Part shown: piece by piece, positions 42,481 to 46,682 of the stretch
Position numbering within the stretch: position 1 is the stretch's first letter
How the letters are laid out: each line of letters begins with the position of its first letter
DNA from: an uncultured Clostridia bacterium
Lineage (GTDB): Bacteria; Bacillota; Clostridia; Christensenellales; CAG-314
Length of the DNA stretch: 46,682 nt
Assembly: GCA_947629985.1 (NCBI GenBank)
Contig: CANRFV010000011.1
Coordinates: forward strand, 1 to 46,682
Reading direction: 5' to 3'
Program-made: the position numbers and the translations under genes
Notes under the pieces: generated by a model
The model's database searches: none
The model's input: only the letters and a program-made list of their open reading frames with translations
Told to the model about the DNA's origin: nothing

Positions 42481-43485
42481 TTACAAGCAGTTTTTTAATG
42501 CCGCAATGACGTTATTTGCTTGGTCAACGCAATATTCCAATTCCGCCAAACTTTTGGCAACTTCGTTGTCGGCAAGTTGCGTCGATTTCGATGTTGTTTG
42601 GGCAAGCGCACGTTTCAGATTGTAGTTTAACCAGCCGAGTTTGGGCGCCGCGTTTGCGTAAACAAGGTCGGCGTAGGCAGTGCATACGTTGCCCCGATAT
42701 TCTTTAACATAACTGTTCAGCAATGTTTCAAATTTGTGCATATCCAAATTTTCAACGTCTCCGCCCGCCCAATACCAGGCAACCTGCACAAGTTCCGCTG
42801 TGGGGTGGACAAAACCGCTTGCTTCCCAATCGATTACAAAGGGCGTAAAGCGTTGCCACATAACGTTTTTGCAGTCGAGATCGCCATGGCTTACGGTAAG
42901 CGCGCCGTTTAGGTTGTTTGTTGCGTCTGCCGACAGTTTGTTTAATGCAAGCAGCAAATTCAGGTCGTTTGCAAGGCGCAGCGCATACGGCTTGTTTTGC
43001 GCTTTTGCGGGGCAGATATAACTTTCGTAATCGAACGTCTCCGTCGGCACATTTTGCGGCTTGCAATTTTGCAAGTTTGCAAAGTTTATGTTGTGGATTT
43101 TGGCAAGCGTTTGCCCGATAATTTCGCAGTGGCGTTGTTGTACCTGTCGGGCGGTTATCGTTTGGGCGTTTAGCCAATCGAACACCATAAAATAGCCGTT
43201 TTCTATGTGCAACACGACGTCGCCGTCAAATTGCAACGCGCAGACGGCGTTTATTCCGTGTTGTTTTACCGTGCGCGCTGCTTTTTCGGAAAAAACAAAA
43301 TTGTGATACGCGGCTTTTTGGCGCATAATTGCGGGGTTCAGTTGTTTTATTGCAAGGTCGGCTTTGTCCGTTTGGACGCGATACGTTTTGTGGGACAGTC
43401 CGCCCGAAACGGGCTGTATTTTTGTTACTTGCGTACCCAAACCGTATTGCAAAATAAGTTTTTGTAGTTTTTCGTTTGTGTTCAA
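42481..43485 (-). CDS. APH/choline-kinase-family phosphotransferase
   Basis: A 334-residue kinase-fold phosphotransferase. The N-lobe has SGGLSHKTYRVQT and ADLAIKQLN (ATP lysine). The catalytic loop is SHGDLDCKNVMW, with Asp and Asn of the H-x-D-x4-N type, and the metal-binding VIDWEASGFVHP follows. The family includes aminoglycoside, choline, homoserine and methylthioribose kinases, so drug resistance should not be assumed. The start is TTG at 43485 with GGGAG 6 bases upstream; longer in-frame starts lack that signal. Its codon style is like the host's. 97 bases separate it from the GNAT gene downstream; the two may be one operon. Confidence 0.85.
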   Translation of the reverse strand: MNTNEKLQKLILQYGLGTQVTKIQPVSGGLSHKTYRVQTDKADLAIKQLNPAIMRQKAAYHNFVFSEKAARTVKQHGINAVCALQFDGDVVLHIENGYFMVFDWLNAQTITARQVQQRHCEIIGQTLAKIHNINFANLQNCKPQNVPTETFDYESYICPAKAQNKPYALRLANDLNLLLALNKLSADATNNLNGALTVSHGDLDCKNVMWQRFTPFVIDWEASGFVHPTAELVQVAWYWAGGDVENLDMHKFETLLNSYVKEYRGNVCTAYADLVYANAAPKLGWLNYNLKRALAQTTSKSTQLADNEVAKSLAELEYCVDQANNVIAALKNCL

Positions 43486-44011
43486 ATTTGTCTCCCGTTT
43501 GCGCCGAACCGTGTGCGCCCAATGTGTTTTTCCGCCGCGCAATTGCAGTATGTTTTTTGTTGTGTATAACTTGCACCGCAAATCACATTTTTGTTATTAT
43601 TGCTGCCGTACAACGAACCTGTTTTTTTGTGTTTTCACTTGCGCTTAATTTGCACCTACCTTGCCCGTTAGCGGATTGCGGATAATCGACGCGTTTATTA
43701 CGATTGATTGTAGCATACTTGTCAACTATTTTCAAGTTTAATTGCCGTTGTAACTGAGGCGTTGCTTTGCCGATGCCGTATTCGAATCATCAAGCGATAC
43801 GCTATATTTTCCAATTCAAATCACGCTATTATAATTGCAATTTTCACAAGAATTGTATTATGTTGCAAATAATTAACACTAAACTGTCGTTTTTGTTTAA
43901 TTCACTTGAAACAATTTATTTTTTGTGTATGATATGACTTAAAAATAACATTGCATTTGTTTGTTGAAAAAAACGGCTCGGGCAACCGAGTTGTCGGACG
44001 TGGAGATTAAA
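43486..44011. other. AT-rich intergenic region before the acquired pair
   Basis: About 520 bases without a recognisable gene. The right part holds the predicted promoter at 43906-43933 and a small hairpin (CTCGG/CCGAG, near 43976-43989) between it and the ribosome binding site GGAG (44002-44005). The base composition drops sharply to AT-rich, a likely insertion border. Confidence 0.5.
43906..43933 (+). promoter_or_regulatory. Promoter of the AAC(3)-MATE pair
   Basis: TTGAAA at 43906-43911 and TATGAT at 43928-43933 have a 16-base spacer. The leader has a short hairpin before GGAG. Confidence 0.6.
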
Positions 44012-44800
44012 ATGGAACGAAAAATCGTACTGAAAAAGGATCTTCTTGACGCTTTTCAAAAGGTAGGAGTGAAGGCAGGGCAGACGGTCATGGTCCACTG
44101 CTCCTTAAGCGCCCTGGGCTTCGTTTGTGGCGGGGCTCAGGTGGTGATCGAAGCCCTGATGGAGAGCGTTGGGGAGGACGGAACCATTATGATGCCCACT
44201 CAATCCTGGAAAAACCTCGATCCGTCTTCCGGCGTCCATTGGCAGGAACCGCGGGAATGGTGGCAACTTATCCGAGACAACTGGCCTGCCTACAACAGGG
44301 ACATCACGCCCACAAACACAATGGGTGCCGTGGCGGAGATGTTTCGCCGATGGCCCGGGGCAGTACGCAGCGGTCATCCGGCAAGGTCTGTGGCAGCATG
44401 GGGTCGGTATGCCGATTACCTGACGGAAAATCACGACCTATCCAACATCTTCGGCGACGGCTCGCCCATAGGTAAACTTTACGAGTTGGACGGTTATGTG
44501 CTGTTGATCGGCGTGGGCTACGACAAAAACACCTCTCTACACTTGGCGGATGTGCGGGCTGATTACCCCGGCAAACACAACACGGTGGAGAGCAGTGCGA
44601 TTATGGAAAACGGTATCCGTGTTTGGAAGTCCTATGAAACGCTATTTGTGGACGGAAAAGATTTTGAACGGATCGGCAAGGCTTTTGAGACAAGTTGTTC
44701 GGTTACCAAGGCCGCCTTGGGAAACGGAACGATAACCTTTATGCGCCAAAGGGAACTTGTAGATTTTGCGGTCGGATGGATCGAAGAAAACAGAAAATAA
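44012..44800 (+). CDS. Aminoglycoside 3-N-acetyltransferase family protein
   Basis: A 262-residue acetyl-CoA-dependent enzyme of the AAC(3)/YokD family. Visible blocks are VMVHCSLSALGFVCGGAQVVIEAL near the start, then GTIMMPTQSW, NTMGAVAEMFRRWPGAVRSGHPARS-type (read in two parts) with the catalytic His, and GSPIGKLYELDGYVLLIGVGYDKNTSLHLAD, also in parts. It would acetylate the 3-amino group of 2-deoxystreptamine drugs, but YokD-like proteins without resistance also exist. GGAG lies 6 bases before the ATG. Codon use (CTG, GGG and GCC richer) differs from the host genes, a sign of recent transfer. Its stop shares a base with the next gene. Confidence 0.9.
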   Translation: MERKIVLKKDLLDAFQKVGVKAGQTVMVHCSLSALGFVCGGAQVVIEALMESVGEDGTIMMPTQSWKNLDPSSGVHWQEPREWWQLIRDNWPAYNRDITPTNTMGAVAEMFRRWPGAVRSGHPARSVAAWGRYADYLTENHDLSNIFGDGSPIGKLYELDGYVLLIGVGYDKNTSLHLADVRADYPGKHNTVESSAIMENGIRVWKSYETLFVDGKDFERIGKAFETSCSVTKAALGNGTITFMRQRELVDFAVGWIEENRK

Positions 44801-46131
44801 TGCGTTCAAAAGGGCAATCTTTTTTCCGTTCCGTATGCGCTTTGGCTATTCCCGTGGCGTTGCAATCCATGTTGCAAGCCTCCTTCGGCGTGGTTGATCA
44901 GGTAATGATCGGACAATTAGGGAGCGTGGATGTGGCGGCTGTCGGTCTTGCGGGAAAATTCACGGGGATTTTCAATGTGATAGTCTCCGCAGTTGGTGCT
45001 GTGGCGGGAATTATGATTTCTCAATATATGGGGCAGAAAAATGTCGCCGAGACTCGGCGGAGTGTGATACTCAATCTGTGGGTTTGTCTTGTCTTCGCGG
45101 CGCTGTTCACTGTGGTTGGCGTTGCCCTGCCAAAACAGATCATGGGGCTGTACATCAACGACAGCACTACGGCAGAGGCAGCGGGTAGGTATCTCGCCAT
45201 TGTTTCCGGAACATTTCTCCCCACGGCGGCGGTCACCATTCTGTCCACCTACCTGAGGTGTAAGAAAAAAGCCTCCCTTCCGCTCTACGCGGGGATCGCA
45301 TCGGCGGCGGTCAATACGGGACTTAATTGGGTGTTGATTTTCGGCAAACTGGGCGCACCGTCTTTGGGCATAATGGGCGCGGCACTATCTACGCTGATTT
45401 CGCAACTTGTATATTTCGCGGTCATATTGATCATGTATCTGAAATATCGGGAAAGAGCGGAGAAAACTGCGCCGGAGCCTTTCAACCGCAGGCAGTATCT
45501 CTCCATGCTGCTGCCGCTGCTGGTCAGTGAATTTATGTGGGTTCTGGGCGAAAACGTGTACGCGGGTATTTACGGTCACCTGGGCACCGACGCCAGCGCC
45601 GCCATGACGCTGACGAACCCCGTGCAGTCTTTGGCAATCGGAGCCTTGTGCGGTTTGAGCCAAGCGGCGGCAATCATCATCGGCAAGCGTCTTGGAGACG
45701 GTGACAGCGAGACGGCTTACCGAGAGGCGAAAAAGCTCCTTCTCTACGGTTTGGTGGGCTCACTGCCACTATCTTTGTTGATTTTCTTTGTAAGCCATTG
45801 GTATGTACTCATTTTCAATGTGGAAACAGGCATTCGGAATCTGACGGTTCAAATTCTCGCCGCTTACGCCGCAGTTATGCCTTTTAAGGTGTTGAACATG
45901 ATCATCGGTAGCGGCATTTTGCGAAGCGGTGGAAAAACGACCTACGTCATGGCAATCGACCTGATGGGCACATGGCTTTTCGGTGTACCCTTGGGACTTC
46001 TTACCGCTTTTGTGTTCCACTGGTCCATTCCGATGGTTTATCTCAGCCTGTCTCTCGAAGAGTGCATTCGCTTTGCCGTTTCTTTGATCGTTTTCAGACG
46101 CCGCAAATGGATGAATCAACTGCAATCGTGA
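44800..46131 (+). CDS. MATE-family efflux transporter
   Basis: A 443-residue 12-helix exporter of the MATE (DinF/NorM) family. It begins with SFFRSVCALAIPVALQSML, and the FGVVDQVMIGQLGSVDVAAVGLA segment after TM1 is typical of NorM. The second half has the matching VLGENVYAGIYGHLGTDASAAM segment. Translation is coupled to the AAC(3) gene through TAATG, and no separate ribosome binding site is seen. Its codon style is as foreign as its partner's, so the two moved together. The pair may act as a resistance unit, one modifying and one exporting. It is unrelated in close sequence to the MATE at 16022. Confidence 0.92.
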   Translation: MRSKGQSFFRSVCALAIPVALQSMLQASFGVVDQVMIGQLGSVDVAAVGLAGKFTGIFNVIVSAVGAVAGIMISQYMGQKNVAETRRSVILNLWVCLVFAALFTVVGVALPKQIMGLYINDSTTAEAAGRYLAIVSGTFLPTAAVTILSTYLRCKKKASLPLYAGIASAAVNTGLNWVLIFGKLGAPSLGIMGAALSTLISQLVYFAVILIMYLKYRERAEKTAPEPFNRRQYLSMLLPLLVSEFMWVLGENVYAGIYGHLGTDASAAMTLTNPVQSLAIGALCGLSQAAAIIIGKRLGDGDSETAYREAKKLLLYGLVGSLPLSLLIFFVSHWYVLIFNVETGIRNLTVQILAAYAAVMPFKVLNMIIGSGILRSGGKTTYVMAIDLMGTWLFGVPLGLLTAFVFHWSIPMVYLSLSLEECIRFAVSLIVFRRRKWMNQLQS

Positions 46132-46645
46132 GAGCATATCTTAAAGAATTGATGACAAATATGATGTTTTGCCAAAGCAGAAGTCCCCTTTACAAATTCC
46201 AAGCATTTGACAAATATGCCACAATTCAAAATTCGGTAATGGCTATGATTTATGTTATAAATGTAAATATGGGTCGCATTTCAAAGTGGTGGTGGGGGAC
46301 TCATCTACACAATTAGAACGATTATATGTTATTGATTCTGTTTGTGGCTTTTGTTATAAAAACAAACGACGAATTGTGTGCTGTAAATGGCATATAATGC
46401 GTTTTTTGTGTGCAAATTTCACAATTTACTTTTTTGTCTTGATGTACTCCGCATCAATCGTTAGATAAAACAATACGAACCCAACATCACCTGTCGGGTT
46501 CGTATTGTTCTGCTTTGGCGGCACGTCGGCATCCGAATTTGAACTATTTGCGTTAACAGACAAAATTTGTATATTTGATTTGCATTTTCCGCCAACAATG
46601 TTAAAATAAGTTTATCACAAAATTTTACAAATTCGCAGAGGCACA
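46132..46645. other. Intergenic region right of the acquired pair
   Basis: About 510 bases with no recognisable gene. A strong 14-bp stem (AACAATACGAACCC / GGGTTCGTATTGTT, 46469-46509) has a 13-base loop. Its T-tail is poor on the plus strand and better on the minus strand. A possible promoter for the next gene is TTGCAT-N16-TAAAAT (46580-46607). Confidence 0.55.
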
Positions 46646-46682
46646 ATGAAAAAGAAAACGCTCATCATATCCGTCACTATCT
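46646..46682 (+). CDS. Start of an exported protein gene, cut by the window end
   Basis: Twelve codons are visible: an ATG with AGAGG upstream (46637-46641), then MKKKTLIISVTI. This is the n-region and start of the h-region of a signal peptide, so the product is probably a secreted or lipid-anchored protein. Its codons are again host-like. Nothing more can be said. Confidence 0.6.
   Translation, partial: MKKKTLIISVTI

Overview
The window looks like a chromosomal segment of an anaerobic, Gram-positive-type bacterium, most likely an uncultured gut member of the Clostridia. This rests on gene content, not on a marker gene. There are two OmpR/histidine-kinase pairs, a single-chain Fe-S L-serine dehydratase, an anaerobic GlpA/GlpB-like pair, lipoproteins with classic lipoboxes, Big_2-domain exported proteins, GGAGG-type ribosome binding sites and sigma-A promoters close to TTGACA-N17-TATAAT. 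No rRNA or tRNA gene was seen. Most genes share one codon style (many TTG, GTA and AAC codons). The AAC(3)/MATE pair near the right end does not.

Layout. 1-640 is a non-coding mosaic of dispersed repeats. 642-2117 holds an XRE repressor divergent from a repeat-built lipoprotein, with two matching palindromic operators between them. 2406-9243 carries an acyltransferase, a two-component pair, an RlmCD-like RNA methyltransferase whose 3' end has expanded into a 193-bp tandem array, galE and a lipid kinase. 9384-17476 holds tcdA, a P-type Ca/Mn ATPase behind a yybP-ykoY (manganese) riboswitch, an acyl-ACP thioesterase, a MarR regulator, a P-loop kinase and a MATE exporter. 17735-24327 is a tight five-gene redox operon: GlpA-like, GlpB-like, DUF1667, FGGY kinase and an alkyl-DHAP-synthase-like flavoprotein.

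24328-25107 is a remarkable non-coding region: a long inverted repeat, a terminator, an 83-bp dispersed repeat and an array of about a dozen short hairpins joined by a conserved linker, with two arms in opposite orientation. 25108-27656 is an esterase-dtd-sdaA operon, and 27781-29663 a second two-component system. 29664-30337 is another repeat-rich gap. 30338-33484 encodes a membrane-anchored nuclease with Big_2 domains plus a lipoprotein. 34207-41790 encodes a 2527-residue exported beta-rich repeat protein. 41916-46131 carries a GNAT acetyltransferase, an APH-type phosphotransferase, an AAC(3)-type acetyltransferase and a second MATE exporter; the last two look horizontally acquired. A new gene begins at 46646.

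How the parts fit. Envelope and lipid themes recur: acyltransferase, lipid kinase, thioesterase, alkyl-DHAP-synthase-like enzyme, GalE and several lipoproteins. The features least explained by known families are the hairpin array, the tandem array seeded by the methyltransferase gene, the mosaic repeats shared by four intergenic regions, the five-gene redox operon and the giant repeat protein.
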